From NCBI RefSeq assembly GCF_000764305.2, contig NW_025930774.1:405378-469377 (forward strand): DNA of 64,000 nucleotides, in the 5' to 3' direction. Source of the stretch: Hyalella azteca. Its lineage: Eukaryota; Arthropoda; Malacostraca; Amphipoda; Hyalellidae. Below, piece by piece: positions 35,585 to 48,268 of the stretch. The translations under genes were made by a program, and so were the position numbers. The stretch's first letter is position 1, and each line of letters begins with the position of its first letter. Below the pieces are notes generated by a model, which was given only the letters and a program-made list of their open reading frames with translations, was not told where the DNA came from and searched no databases.

Positions 35585-38500
35585 ACAACTGACCGCAACA
35601 AACGCTGCAACAACAAACCTTTTCAGTTAACTATGTCCCAAAATTAATCTGGCTCCCACTGCTTATTTTTCATAATTTGTGCATTAGCTCATGTTTTAGT
35701 CTAATTCTTCAAAACCATCTGTTGAGAGCTGGATCGCGCAGCATAGTCAAGTTTATTTCAAAGTTATTTTACTCATCACTTATAAGCTATTGGATTCGAG
35801 TTCCATTCAGTGAAGCATTTTAAATGCTCGTCTAACTTTTTTACCCAATCATAACAGTTACTGGATACTTCTGTGTATTTATTTTGTTCCTAATGCCGTT
35901 CATGATGATTAGTTTCTACCTTAGAGTACGAAATAACGGAGCTACGCTACGGTCCTTCTGATGAAATTATATTGAGCGTTTCTATATTTTTTAAAGAGCT
36001 GTTTCCGGTTTATTAACGATCTCAAGGCAGCTTCTTCAATGGTTAGACTCAGCATCGCTCGATCAGACGTATTCATCTGCTTTCTGGTAAATGAGGCTCC
36101 TTGTTTTTTAAAGTTGAAGGTAAAGAAGATATTGGTTACGGTGTCAAATGATTGACGAGATAGTCACGAGTTCTTTAGGTTTCTCCTACGTTGCGAAGAA
36201 ATTTTGTAGATTTTGAAAACGTACTTGAACAATTAAGTAAGCGTGCATTTTATTATTTGGAAACCGCTAAATCTAATGCAATGCAGAGTCTGGTTCAGTG
36301 CAAGCACTTGGTTTTCCACTTAGATGCAATTGATATGAATTTGACTTCGGCTCAGACGAGTCTACCAATTAAAGATTTAGGCATTCATTCCCTTGATTTT
36401 GTTATTTTGGTCCTTCGCCAATCTTGGAGTACATGCATGCGATTTATTGTCTCGAGATGTGTGAGTGAAATGAAGGGTCTCGAGTTTTTCTATCGATGGT
36501 GAGGAGTTGTTTATTTATGGTTCAAATTTAAAGGGATTAGCATTCATTCTGAAAAATTGAGTGAAAAATGGTTCATTTCGAATAGTACCTCAAAATTGTG
36601 TAAGTGGAGAGTGTGAAAGAGCTTACTTTCTACATTGAAATTTCTGTAATGTTCCTAGAGAACTTGTAGTAATGCTCTTATCTTGCATCTCTATTGTTGT
36701 CTTTCTTGCATCTCTATTGCCCAGTTTTGCTACACCGAGAGAACGTTTGTGCCGAAAGAAGAACATCAGTTTAGTGCTTGAAGGTCATCATATTAGTCCG
36801 TTTAATGCGCTTATATATGTAATACCTTAGAAACTTGTGTATCATGCAGATTTCTAGCATTTCTGCTTGCTATTCTAGCAGAATCATCCTCTTTTTAACG
36901 CAAGGTTATGTTTGATCTATTCATACGTAAATGCTATTGAAACATTCACTCATAGTCTTTCGATTTATCTGTTAGATTGCAACGATATACTTCATTATGA
37001 TTTCAACGTTACGTCACTGACGCGACGATCAAACAAGATCTGTGACAATTTTTCGCCGTTGAGTTTCTTATTATTTGTCGTCCAATAATTTAATAAGTAA
37101 AACTTTAAATCGAAATGTTTGTCTTCTTGAACCCTGTAGTTATTCTTATTCCCACCTCTCTGGGTTATCTTCAGATTGAAGTTAAGTTCATGGTTGCGTT
37201 ATGAAGTTCCCTGCGTCTGGGCTTCCCAGTTTGGACAGCGTGCACCGATTAATCTGTCTCATTAGTCGTACAAACGTCTAAAACATGGATTGAATCAACA
37301 TGGAAAACGCGTACATTAAGAGAGAGCAAGGCGGAAGGTTTCGTTTATTTAAAAATTTTCGTCGTTCATCCCCTGCAAGTAGCGGGAGGTTAGCTGTCCA
37401 GCCCAATGAAGCTGGCTCGAGTGAAACAGCGTCAGCATAAAAGATACGAAGTGACAAGGAGTAACAAGTGAACAACAACGAAGACACTCGAACAAAAGCT
37501 CACTTACACGGGACGCACGAGAGAGAGAGAGAAGGAAAATGTAAGTAATCCTACCTACATAACAACTTAATCCCACAAATGAGACCCGCAATCATATACT
37601 GCGAGCCTTGTGATGGGACTCTCAGAACAATGCCTCTAGGAACGCGAAATGCCATAGGACTTATGAAGCACACAGACACACGTCAGAAGTCCGCCTGAGG
37701 AGTGAGTTCAAGAAGGATGGTGTGGCGAGACGCTAGCTTGCTGCCGTACTCACGGCTGTTCTGGGGGGGGAAGTATTGCATGAGAATACTAGTCAACATT
37801 AACATGATTGAATTAACGTCGGGAGGATCTCATCTTCTGTCCCTGTTAAGAGTTTATTTTTTTCACTAACTATTTAATCGTAAGTATGCGTAAAATGCAT
37901 TAAATTATGAATTCATGGATGCCTTTTTATTGCTCGTTTTGTATCCCAGATTATGGGACTGTTACTCCAGTGCATTATTGGTTTGTTTGATTATAACTTC
38001 AGCTAAGGAGCTTAGGAGAGAAGGGGCATTGCTGAGGGTGGATGGGGTTGGGGTTCTGGTAACGGAAGAGCAGACGTGTCATCATTGAGGCCCCAACTGC
38101 GTTCACGCGAGTCGTTTTAAAACTTATTCTAACCAAATTATCTTTTTTCCGTAAGTCTAACAACAAATTTAGTCTGCTTACATGAAAATTGCTAAATGTT
38201 GCATTTAAAATTGAAATTAAAATTATTGATGTTTACATTCTGTTGACGATGGGTCGTGAAAAATTTTTAGTGTGTAAGTGAACTGGCATGCGGAGTGCCA
38301 AGTGTTCTAAGAGGATATAAAAATAATAACCTACAGTTCACGTGAGTATTATTGAAAAAGCAAATATAAAACTTTTTGAAGTAAAAAAATATACGTAAAC
38401 AGTATTTTATGATATATCTGGGTGACACGACACGGTAGAAAGTATAAGAAGATTTTTTTCCATCATCCATAATAAAATTTAATAGCAACATCTTTAAGTT

Positions 38501-38760
38501 ATTCACAATACAATAAAATTTATACTATCACGCAAATTGTATTAAAAATTGCATTAAGAATCAAACATTCTAATTTATAATCTAGTTTAATTCCTAAAAC
38601 ACCAACCATAATTCACGCAACTTACATATTTGTTTTTAAATAAATATTAAAAAAACTCCACCACAAATATGTTTTTTCTTACAAATGATCGAAAGGCGCA
38701 TCTGAGCACCGAAACGATTAATTGTTTCTGAACCTACAAACTTGATTAGTCGTGTATTTT
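35585..38760. other. EloB 3' flank and intergenic
   Basis: Contains the EloB 3' UTR of unknown length. A 103-codon frame at 36,191-36,502 does not resemble a known protein. A short GA run lies near 37,520. No transposon ends or exons recognised. Confidence 0.4.
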
Positions 38761-38792
38761 AGGGTCACCGAAGGACTTCCATGCGCCGCTTG

Positions 38793-38802
38793 GCGCATGC
38801 GC
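38793..38802. promoter_or_regulatory. NRF1/Ewg-like palindrome GCGCATGCGC
   Basis: A perfect GCGCATGCGC lies in a GC-rich patch 133 bp upstream of the ATG at 38,935. This is the recognition core of NRF1 (erect wing in Drosophila), common in promoters. It supports a promoter here but binding is inferred. Confidence 0.45.
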
Positions 38803-38934
38803 AAAGGAACGATGCCGCAGTTCCAGTGAGAGCTGGTGGTCCGGGTGTGCGGAGCCCGGAGGATCTCCAGTGCTGACTTGACTGTCATGTGGTGAGGATG
38901 TGTTGGTGAAGTGAGCGAGTGCGTCTCAGTGAAA

Positions 38935-39058
38935 ATGTTTTGTTTACGGTGTCCCTATGTCATACTAACATTATTCACCGTACTATTACCTTCACCACAA
39001 GTTGGATTAGGACAGATAATCCGAGATGATGATAGAGGATCAGCTTTCGCAGTAGGAG
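38935..39058 (+). CDS. First coding exon with signal peptide, gene unknown
   Basis: After a GC-rich leader, GAAAATG opens a frame of 41 codons ending at GGAG|GTGAGT, a consensus donor (phase 1). The product begins with a short Cys/Arg n-region, a hydrophobic core (YVILTLFTVLL) and small residues before a likely cleavage near GLG-QII, then QIIRDDDRGSAFAVG. This looks like the start of a secreted or membrane protein. No downstream exon could be joined with confidence, so the rest may lie in the following 25 kb or beyond the window. Confidence 0.5.
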
Positions 39059-42000
39059 GTGAGTTTCTCTTCTGGAAATCGTGGATATATCAGTGAGGAT
39101 TTCTTCCCTGACTGCCGCTGCGGCAGGTACCATGAGCCGCGACAGGTTCTCTACACCCTCCCCTCCTCCACTTCGCTGTCATCTTTCCTCTTCTGCACCA
39201 CCTTCAACTTTCTTACCTTATTATCACAGTTCTTGTGTCTCGCGATGTTCCTGTTACCGGTACATCTTTCGATTTTCCTTTACCACTGTCATTATATAAT
39301 ATAAACACCCTAACTTTCTCTTTACATGCAATATATTAATGTGATTAGCCTTAGGTTTTAGATAGTAAAATGTTGGTGTTCTTCTTAGCTGTCGCTACCA
39401 TTTTGAAATGCGTCGTTTTTCAACTTTCATACAAAATTAAATCATGGCTCCGTTCCTTGTGAAATGACATTTTCTTCAGCGATTCGAAATATTTATAATC
39501 GAGCGGAGTTATTTTTATTGAAATAATAGTGCCCATGTACATGGTATACCTGCTAATGTTGCACTTCTAATGCCGGACTTGCCGGTTATCGCGGAAATGA
39601 ATCACTCTGCATTTGGCAAATATAGTTTGTAAAATTGACCCTGTGCACGCACATTGCACATAGACATAGGTACTTCGTTTGATCTCATATTCTCATCTGC
39701 TTTTGCCTAATCACTTGAAACTAAACTTTGCGCGGATTACAGTGAAATCAAATAATTTTCAAAACGTATTTTAACCCGCGGAAACTTCGGTTAACATGCA
39801 TTCAGGTACGAATAGCGTTGAAAATTATAAATATATTCGTACACAAATTATTAACTAGAAATATCTATCGCATAGTGATGCCTATTCTTTACCGAAATAA
39901 TTATAAAGTGATTAGTGCGAATAATATTCTCCACAATTCACGGAACTTGTCAGACTTGTGATCTTTCTCCGTATTCATCAGCTTCGCGAATAAAGATAGA
40001 ACGTAACTACCAAGCTGCTTATACGACTAAGAAGAACCTGCGTGAAGAATTTGTTAACCTTCATCAAAGCGTTATCCTAGTGATATCGCCTTGTACTTCT
40101 ATTGTCGCTGCTGCATGTGTAGGTATTGTCGTATATATACAGCAGTGTGCCTGCGTTGTTTTCCTTCAATGGGTTGTTATGCCTCAATGGCAAAACGCTC
40201 GTCAAGCTGCACAATGTACTGTACATGCCTCAGCGGGTACGGTATGGATTGTCTTACGTCAATGTGTACGGATCGTTATGCCTTCATTTGTATTGCAATT
40301 TTCCCTGTCGTAGGCCGTGCAACGAAAAGTCAAGTATAAATTGTTACGTTTTTTTTTGTTCTACGTAGAATACTACAAATATTCTTTTTATACAGGAATG
40401 ATACAGGACACAAAACAAGAATGCTGTCTAGGTTGTCGAGGCAGGCAAAGCTCTTTAGTGTTATGGTTACCATGGCGACCCTTGTGTTGATGAAAGAAAT
40501 GGCAGCTTATCACAAAATGCCAGCATAAACAATGTCTACATTTAATAGCTATATCATATGATTCACAATTTATGGTCGAGTTATCAAATTCTACGTGAGT
40601 TAACAAGTTTTGAGAATGTAACGCATTTTCTAACTTAATTTTGATTTATGCCGGTTCGGTGAAAATGTCATCACTGCGTAGTAGCCTATTGCTTTTTCAA
40701 CTTGAGCCCACAAGTAACTCATATTCTGAATGGATTTACTGCCGTGAATATTGAAATATAAGTTAGATTTCATCCTGAAATGCAGCGCGGGCATCGCTCT
40801 GCTATGGTTTTGTGGGCCATCGAATCTGGCGAAATTTGTAGACCGAAGCTCGATTGTAAATTTTTTTTTTCAAATAAATCAAATTCTAATTTATTCTTCA
40901 AGTATATCTTACCATCAAAGCTCGATGAAGATAAATTGGACTTTTATTTGTTCACGAGGAAATTAAGTCATTTGTCAGTCGGATAAGTATACGAATCTTT
41001 CCTTCAAAATGAATTCAGCGTATTTTTACGCGCTCAGGAATGGGATAATAGTTATTCTAGTTCCTTCAGAGCGACTATAACTTACTTGATGTAAGGATGC
41101 GGTTAATTAACTCGACAGAACATTGAATACGTTAAAGTAAGACCTTCGTTAAACTTGGACACCCAATAAATATGCTTAAAAACCTGTCATTGATTTGAAA
41201 TACAATTGAACATTCTCTGAGATTAGGATCTTTCTCCGGAAACGTCCAATACGAGAAAACCCAATATACTTTTATTATTAAATGAAATGTTTATTTCATT
41301 TTGAAGTTGCATTAGTGCGAGATGGTTGCTTTTTCAAGCAAGAGTTGATCAACCGGCGTGGCAGAGTTTGTCATGTCGCAAGGCACGGCGGCGGCGACAA
41401 CGTATCTAATGGAGCCGGCGACACGCTCACACCACCGTCCCTCCGCTCGGCCCTTTGATGCCGATGTTCTCTGATGCAAATCCTGCCTGTGCCTCGTGTT
41501 TTTTCTGACCAACACGTGTGCACTTGTCATGAACATACCGCATAAACTTTTTAATGCCTTTCAGTACTCACGCAGAAGGATTGATTTTTTCTCACAAATA
41601 GTGTTAATATGGTTTAAAATGCAAAATTTATTACCTATTAGTCGTTTACATTCATAAAAGACACATGGTGAAATTATGCGAGTTTCCCTGGAGGCCTCGT
41701 TTTTTTTTAATTTTTTCTCGATATAACTCACTTGCGTAAGGTGCACTGTGGCTGTGAAATTTCCTCTGGAGTCTTGTATGGTGCATTGCCATTCAAGATA
41801 TCATTTCACCGTAAAGGGTATACGGTAACCGTATGAATAACCCGGAAGCTTCGCGTTAATTTTCACTTTCTCCGTGGTAATGTTTGCGTCTGGGACGCTT
41901 CGTGATGACATCTGTTGTGCTCGACGCTGGCCGTTACCTTTCCCTCTCTGCCGGCCGCCTCGCTCCTCTCTAATGCGAAAATAACGACAGATGCTTTAAG

Positions 42001-45000
42001 TTATTTAACAATGCCAGATGCTTTAAGTTATTTAACACGTCTTGTGCTATCAGACAATCATCAGCCTGGCTTTCGGGGAGATTTAAAAATCGACCAGACG
42101 TGAGTTCTGAGTTCACGAGCGAACTTGAAATCGGGATTACGTCACCTTGCTGGTGAATGTGGCTTGCTTTTTTCGGTCGAAATTCTCTCCGTCGTCTTCC
42201 TATTTTCCACATTTTCCATCATTCTTTATCACTTACTTAAAATAACTTTTGGTCACCTAATAAGGGCCTTTCTGTTTAATTATTATGATTTTTTTCACAT
42301 CTGCTGTAAATTATCCGAATATATTTACTACTGTAGCCTGTAGGGTAGCTTTACTCGAAATGTTATATTTTGAGGTTTTTCTTTTTACATACACGGATTG
42401 TGGATTTCAGTAACGCCGAACCTTCGTCAGCCTATGTTAATTAAAATCTAAAATTTCAATTCTGGGTGACATAACAATGCAACTGGTGTTGTGAATACGC
42501 GCCGGACATTCGCCAAAATATTTTCAGTAGATCCTGCAGGTAACCCAATGTATATTGTCTATATATATTGTCTTATATTGTACATATAACAATCAAATTA
42601 ACCGTTATAACAATTCTCAAATTAATCTATCTTCTAATAATTAACGGAATTTCTCTAGAAAAATCCCCTTTCCCTAAGCCGTCTAACACTCATCAATATT
42701 CTAACATTTTGAAAATGTAAAATAAACATTAGATAAAAAACGTTAATATTCATCATAAGGCGCTATAAATTTACAATGCAAAATAAACTTAAAATTAATC
42801 ACGCCATGGTCGTCACATATCTCACTACGATTTATTCATTCATTATTTTTTCCTTATTGAGGGCTTATTCATTCATTATTCATTATATTATTTATTCATT
42901 ACGTGTCCCAAATAGTTATTCCATTTTTGTCCTTGTGTGGGTCATCCTGACCCAGTTTGGCCTGGATTAAGGTCGTATCAGTACTACGCATAGGAAGTGT
43001 TTCACCATTCGGAAAATATGACCCATTTTTCTTTCTAAGTTATGACCCATCATATGACCCATTTTTCTTTCTAAGTTTATAGTTTGGTTACTTTGTCCTG
43101 ACAAAGTTTGCAGCCCTAGTTTAGTGTATACGGTAATTTGGTTGTATAGTTTGTGTATTGTTTGTATAGTGAGTCCTAGTTTGGTGTATAATTTGGTTGT
43201 ATAGTTTGTGTATAGTTTGTATAGTTTGGTTGCAGTCCTGGCAAAAGCTGCAGTGCAGCAGGACACAAGACATGTGCTTGTGGTCCATGAATTCTCTGCG
43301 AGGCTCACGACGAACTCGCATCAAGTGATTCGCGTACCCCCAATTTTCATCCGTCTAATTGTGCTCTGAGGCTAGACCGCTTTTACTTATCTTCTAAAGG
43401 TATTAGGTTAGCTATATAGACTTTACAATCTGGACGCGGTGAGTTAAGTAGCTTTCACTTATATTCTAGGCGCCGTGGGGTTTATTCGCTTTACGGTTTC
43501 TCTCTACATCACCGAAGTCGGTTACGGTGTTTTTAATCTTTAAACAGCGCTATCTGTATAGCAGCTAAACGCTCACAAACGTTTTGACCTTAGGCTTAGA
43601 AAAATGTTTCAAAAGTCACTATAAGAATGTTACTCCAATCATAAATGTCAAGATTCATACATTCGTGTGGATTGCGGAAAATCACTTAAATTATTTCAGT
43701 GTCACTTCAATAACCTCAATCCTCTTCCTAAGCAGAAAGTTTTCACTTAATTCTGCAGAGAGTTCAATAGTAATTACTCCAAATTAGTAATTCAATGCAA
43801 ATTTACTCCAGGCTATTGATCTCAATTGGCATTGAAAATATAAATGAATTATTGGTACTTATCCAGAACGCCCAGAACCAGAACACGGGTTCTGACTCTC
43901 TAGCTTCTTCCTCATTTTTCTACGGATTTGGCTTGCCCTAGAGAAATTATGAAAGGTACCTTAACCGTGTAGATCATTTATGTCAAACCTGAATGTCAAA
44001 ATTTGAACTTATCGGGCTATATATTATTGAAATTATTGAAGGCTAGCTATTATTGAATTTATTTCGTCAACTTTACGAGTAACTGCGTTTGCTTGAAGAA
44101 AATACTGGATGTTATCAAAGAGCATGATGTTCATGAGTCGTTATGTGAACATGCCAACGAGAAGAAGATAAATTTAAATCAGTATCTGTGATACCCTCAT
44201 TGGCTCTAATGAAGCCTCATAAATTGATTTTAATTTCACAGAGCTCTCACAATCGGAGCTGTGATTTGAATTATTAAGTTACTAGGTGGCAATGAACTCG
44301 GAAGGATTTTTAAAGTTGATGCCCGTTGTAATGAAACGAATTGTGAACGTGCAGCCAGCTCTAATTTGGTCTTTATGGTAACATGGATAGAAAATAAGAT
44401 CAAAATTAAAATGGATTTGTGCTGTTACTGTACGAGTTTTGTCTCCATAACAGAAGATGATGATCGATGTTACGATATTACTTTTGCAAGTATCACATCT
44501 TTTAGCACTTCAGTTGACGGGAAATTCAATTTGGAATTTCGCTTTATATGATTCAAATCGTTTTCTTAGAATGATGAACTAAAACAATGTCAAAAGCACA
44601 TAATGTACAATTTTTTAAAAGCGAATTTCTGCTTATTCACCTTGGATATTAATGCTGAAAATGCCTAAGCAAATTTTGACAGTCGTTTACACTTTTTTAC
44701 CTACCAAACTGTTAGTGCATTCATCCTTATTTAAAAAAAAATGCACTATTGTGCTCGCCATGTCCGTCTGTCCGTTCGTCTGTCTGTCCGTCCGTAACTT
44801 AACGTTTTCGTCGACGAGAAAATGCGCTCTCTGTCACTCACTGCAGTGAGTACTGAGTTATATTTTTTATGAATTGCCTGAATTTAAAGTTGAATCGTCA
44901 GCTCGTCAACGAAACTTGAGTAATATTCGATTTAATTATAATATTATTATATGAATTTCAATCTAATTTGACCACCCAAGTTTGTCGCTTATTTGTAATG

Positions 45001-45300
45001 CTATTCATACCAGAATTGCAAATTACTCTGCGCAGGAAGAGCTAAGGCATGCGGTGTTCGCAACTCTCATATTTCAATGCATTTTTAATTTTTTATGGGA
45101 CTTGCTATCGTGGATTGTCGGTCTGCGAAATTTCCTCCGTGAATATTGCCGACTATTCCCGACTACTGCTAATTGTACGTGCATGGTAAGTGCTTATATA
45201 TCCGTCAGCTGGCCTGAAAAATGACAACACCGCCTTGTGTCTTTCTAGCTGGTGAACGCGTTAACAAAGTTCTGATTACAAGGGCCGGATCCCTTGTGAA
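39059..45300. other. Gene-poor stretch, possible intron
   Basis: Mostly AT-rich with no supported exon. Small repeats: a 26-bp duplication near 41,990-42,040 (GATGCTTTAAGTTATTTAAC), TATTCATT repeats near 42,830-42,900, TTTGTATAG repeats at 43,130-43,230, and a GTCCGTCT run at 44,760-44,800. It could be an intron of the gene starting at 38,935. Confidence 0.4.
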
Positions 45301-45366
45301 TCAAGTCACGAAAAGTACAAGAATCGGCAACAGGCCATGGGCCTATGTCTTCAACGCCGACACTTC
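45301..45366 (+). repeat. Dispersed repeat, copy 3
   Basis: AAAAGTACAAGAATCGGCAA through TTCAACGCCGACACTTCTAT matches the copies at 22.8 and 23.2 kb and leads directly into the (TTCTA)n array. AAAGTTCTGATTACAAGG lies before it (45,267) and again after the array (45,546). Confidence 0.75.
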
Positions 45367-45545
45367 TATTCTATTCTATTCTATTCTATTCTATTCTATT
45401 CTATTCTATTCTCTAGATGTGTATAAGAGACAGATTCTATTCTATATTCTATTCTATTCTATTCTATTCTATTCTATTCTATTCTATTCTATTCTATTCT
45501 ATTCTATTCTATTCTATTCTATTCTATTCTATTCTATTCTATTCT
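45366..45545. repeat. (TTCTA)n pentanucleotide array
   Basis: About 150 bp of perfect TTCTA repeats, interrupted once by a 19-bp foreign sequence at 45,415-45,433 with a few disturbed units around it. Frames with runs of FYSIL are spurious. Confidence 0.97.
45415..45433 (+). other. Tn5/Nextera mosaic end (assembly contaminant)
   Basis: AGATGTGTATAAGAGACAG is an exact match to the 19-bp Tn5 mosaic end used in Nextera library adapters. Its translations give the tell-tale DVYKRQ and CIRDR strings. It interrupts a simple repeat where misassembly is easy, so it is best read as unremoved adapter and not biology. Confidence 0.95.
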
Positions 45546-45599
45546 AAAGTTCTGATTACAAGGATGCAAGTTTTAATCTTAGCTTTGGCGCTGCGTGCC

Positions 45600-48050
45600 C
45601 GGCGCGGGAACCATGCATGAATTTAGTGGCTTAGTTTGCCCGACGCTGCAGATATTCCTGGATATGGCTGACGTGCTCTGGTACAAGCAGGATGTTGCAG
45701 CTCCAAATTTTCCGCTGAAATTACCCAGAAGCGTAGGATTTTCTCTGAGATTTTCTCGGTTTAAAATATAAAATTTTGTATCACTACAGTAAAAGCAATA
45801 ATTTGAATCGCATTTTACTAATATAAAAACAAATATGTCGATTTTATTGAGATTTTGTTTTATTTTATAGTTGAGGACAATGGCTGCGCCATTCCTTTCT
45901 GATTTCTTTACGTGTATGATTTAGAAACAATTTATTGTTTTTCATCTCTATTCATGAAATTATATGTCATGTTCATTACATGTCATCGTACTCACCTGAG
46001 TTTTCCCCAGTGTTATTTCAGCAGCTGATTGTTATCCCCTGTGTACAATACAATACATTTCAGGCACTAAGAGAATCGCACGTGCCACGTTTCTTTTTGC
46101 TCTCCGAGGGATAACAGGTCACGTATCTCTTCCGTTTAGAGAGTTGTGAATGTTGCGTATCTCTTTCCCTACAGCGGAAGTCGTTCGTGTCATGTGTCTC
46201 TTGCCCTTGGAGACCCTAACGTGTCACGTATCTTGCGGGAGTCTCGTGCGTCTCTGTCACGAGACGGAGGCAATCGTCATACTTTCATGACGATTGCCTG
46301 TTATTCTAATATCCCATTATCGTTTCGTGCCGCTCGTTGATTCCACTCTTCTTGCTTGCTGTATGTGAAGTCGAACACTCTATTCCCTGATTGGGAACAG
46401 GTTAGCATTATGCATCAAAAATATTTGCATAATGCAAATATTATTATGCATCAAAAATATTGGTTAGCATTATGCATCAAAAAAAAAATACCACGGAACA
46501 CTATTCTATCATCCCATCATCGTGCCGTGCCGCTCGTTGATTCCACTCTTCTTGCTTGCTGCATGTGAAGCCCTTAGACGGTCCTCGCAACCACAAATAA
46601 TTGCTTGTCTGAGCCGAGAATATATTAAACGAAAGGGGCTTCTCAGATGACCAACAAATAGGCGAGATTAACTTTGTGATCTCAGGTTTTAGGGATATTT
46701 ACTCTACAATTTCATTGTTTAAATCTTGTATGGTATATACGAGAAAATATGTTATGTAGTACAAATTTATGAAGTAGATAGTAGACACCCAAGGCTAACG
46801 GGGCATTTAACGGTTGCAATATCATGTATATTGCTAGGTGCATCTGAAATACTCTACTGAATTTCTTTTTACGAAACACGATTTCGGTTGAGAAAACGAT
46901 TTGGTGCGCAGAAAGTAGCACGAAATTTGTGGGTCAGTGCGTGCTGTGTATAAGCATAGCATACCATAAACTGACGCTCGGCGCGGTAAGCTGCAAGTGG
47001 CCACAATGTTTCGATAACTTTTTGCGATCATGAGAGTAGTAAAAGTCCTTTCTATCTGAACAAAAGTCTTCATTGCTCGCGAAATGCATGCGTTGAATTG
47101 TCTTCTGGTAATACCTCATTGATATTAACTATGATATCACTGCTTTAATAATAAGTCAAAATGATTGCCTTTTAAAATGATTCGAATGTAATATAGCTCG
47201 AAGGTAATGAATGCTCTTATGATAACTCCTTTAAGGCGTTCTGTTGAGTCGGTATAGTTTTTATCAATATATTATCGACAACGGAGACAAATGCTGCCTG
47301 GCAAGACAAAAGCTTGTCTGGTAAAAAACATAAAATATTGTCTTGGAATGAAAATATTATGGCTATGTTATTAACGGGTAATGAGTGCTATTGAGTGATG
47401 GCAACTGGATTATATTTTCTTTCGTTTTAAATTACAACGGTCAAAGCATCACAAAATTTTCCACCTGACACTCATAATGAAAGCTCGACTTTAATGATAG
47501 AAGTGCTATAATACGGTTGATACCTGCGTGGAATTGACGAGTAGTGCCTTCTTTATATTTGTTCAGATTCGTTTTGAGTTCCTTCTTTTCGGTTACATCG
47601 GCCGCTGAATGACCAGCAGCCGGCCGGTGTAGATGTATAGCTCCAATTTACCATGAAGTGGTCATGGTTGCTCCGTCCTCCCGGTTTAAAATTTAAGTAG
47701 AATCATCGCCGGCGGATCCATGGCCGTGTAAAGACAAACGAAGACCAGGCAATGATCTCTAAGAAGATTTAGGCAAGACCAGCGTTGAGCTGCAGCTCTA
47801 ACGGGACCCTGAGTTCAGGTTCTGCCATTCGCCCCTAAAAGAACCGGATCCTCGTCGTGCTCTGGCGGCCGCTGCCTGCCAAAGTCGACTCTTTTGATTC
47901 CGGCGTAGCGTTCTGCTCATTGCTGCTCTACTGGCGGGCGCAAATGATGTAGAAAGCTATATCTGTAGATCATTAGCTCTAATGTGCTGTTGTGGAAGTT
48001 TTGGGCTTCACTTTACCGATACATATACCTATCACTTATGCTATACTACT
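45600..48050. other. Intergenic with small duplications
   Basis: A ~40-bp block (CGTGCCGCTCGTTGATTCCA...) occurs at about 46,325 and again at 46,521. TTATGCATCAAAAATATT repeats lie between them (46,408-46,490). 47,590-47,890 is unusually GC-rich but has no open frame I can interpret. Confidence 0.45.
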
Positions 48051-48268
48051 AGTGTTGATGCTGTTCAGCGCTGCTCTACCTGTGTTGATGCTGTTCAGCG
48101 CTACTCTACCTGTGTAGATGCTGTTCAGCGCTGCTCTACCTGTGTTGATGCTGTTCAGCGCTACTCTACCTGTGTTGATGCTGTTCAGCGCTGCTCTACC
48201 TGTGTTGATGCTGTGCAGCGCTGCTCTACCTGTGTTGATGCTGTTCAGCGCTGCTCTACCTCTGTTGA
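48051..48268. repeat. 30-bp minisatellite, about 7 copies
   Basis: Unit GTTGATGCTGTTCAGCGCTG plus CTCTACCTGT, with C/A and T/G variants. The 30-bp period keeps frames open on both strands, giving decapeptide repeats with no sign of being expressed. Confidence 0.92.

Noticed and set aside
36191..36502. 103-codon frame downstream of EloB
   Set aside because: Starts at a non-ATG codon in the track frame and shows no family resemblance; likely 3' UTR or intergenic.
41312..41536. GC-rich minus-strand frame
   Set aside because: Composition is raised but there is no splice context or recognisable translation.
43130..43230. TTTGTATAG repeats as a CRISPR-like array
   Set aside because: Irregular short units, eukaryotic context, no unique spacers of constant length.
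45366..45545. (TTCTA)n as a telomeric repeat
   Set aside because: Arthropod telomere repeat is typically TTAGG; this is an internal simple repeat next to a dispersed element.
47590..47890. GC-rich patch with several common restriction sites, suspected vector
   Set aside because: No stretch matches a cloning vector I know, and the sites are consistent with GC-rich chance; left as unrecognised.
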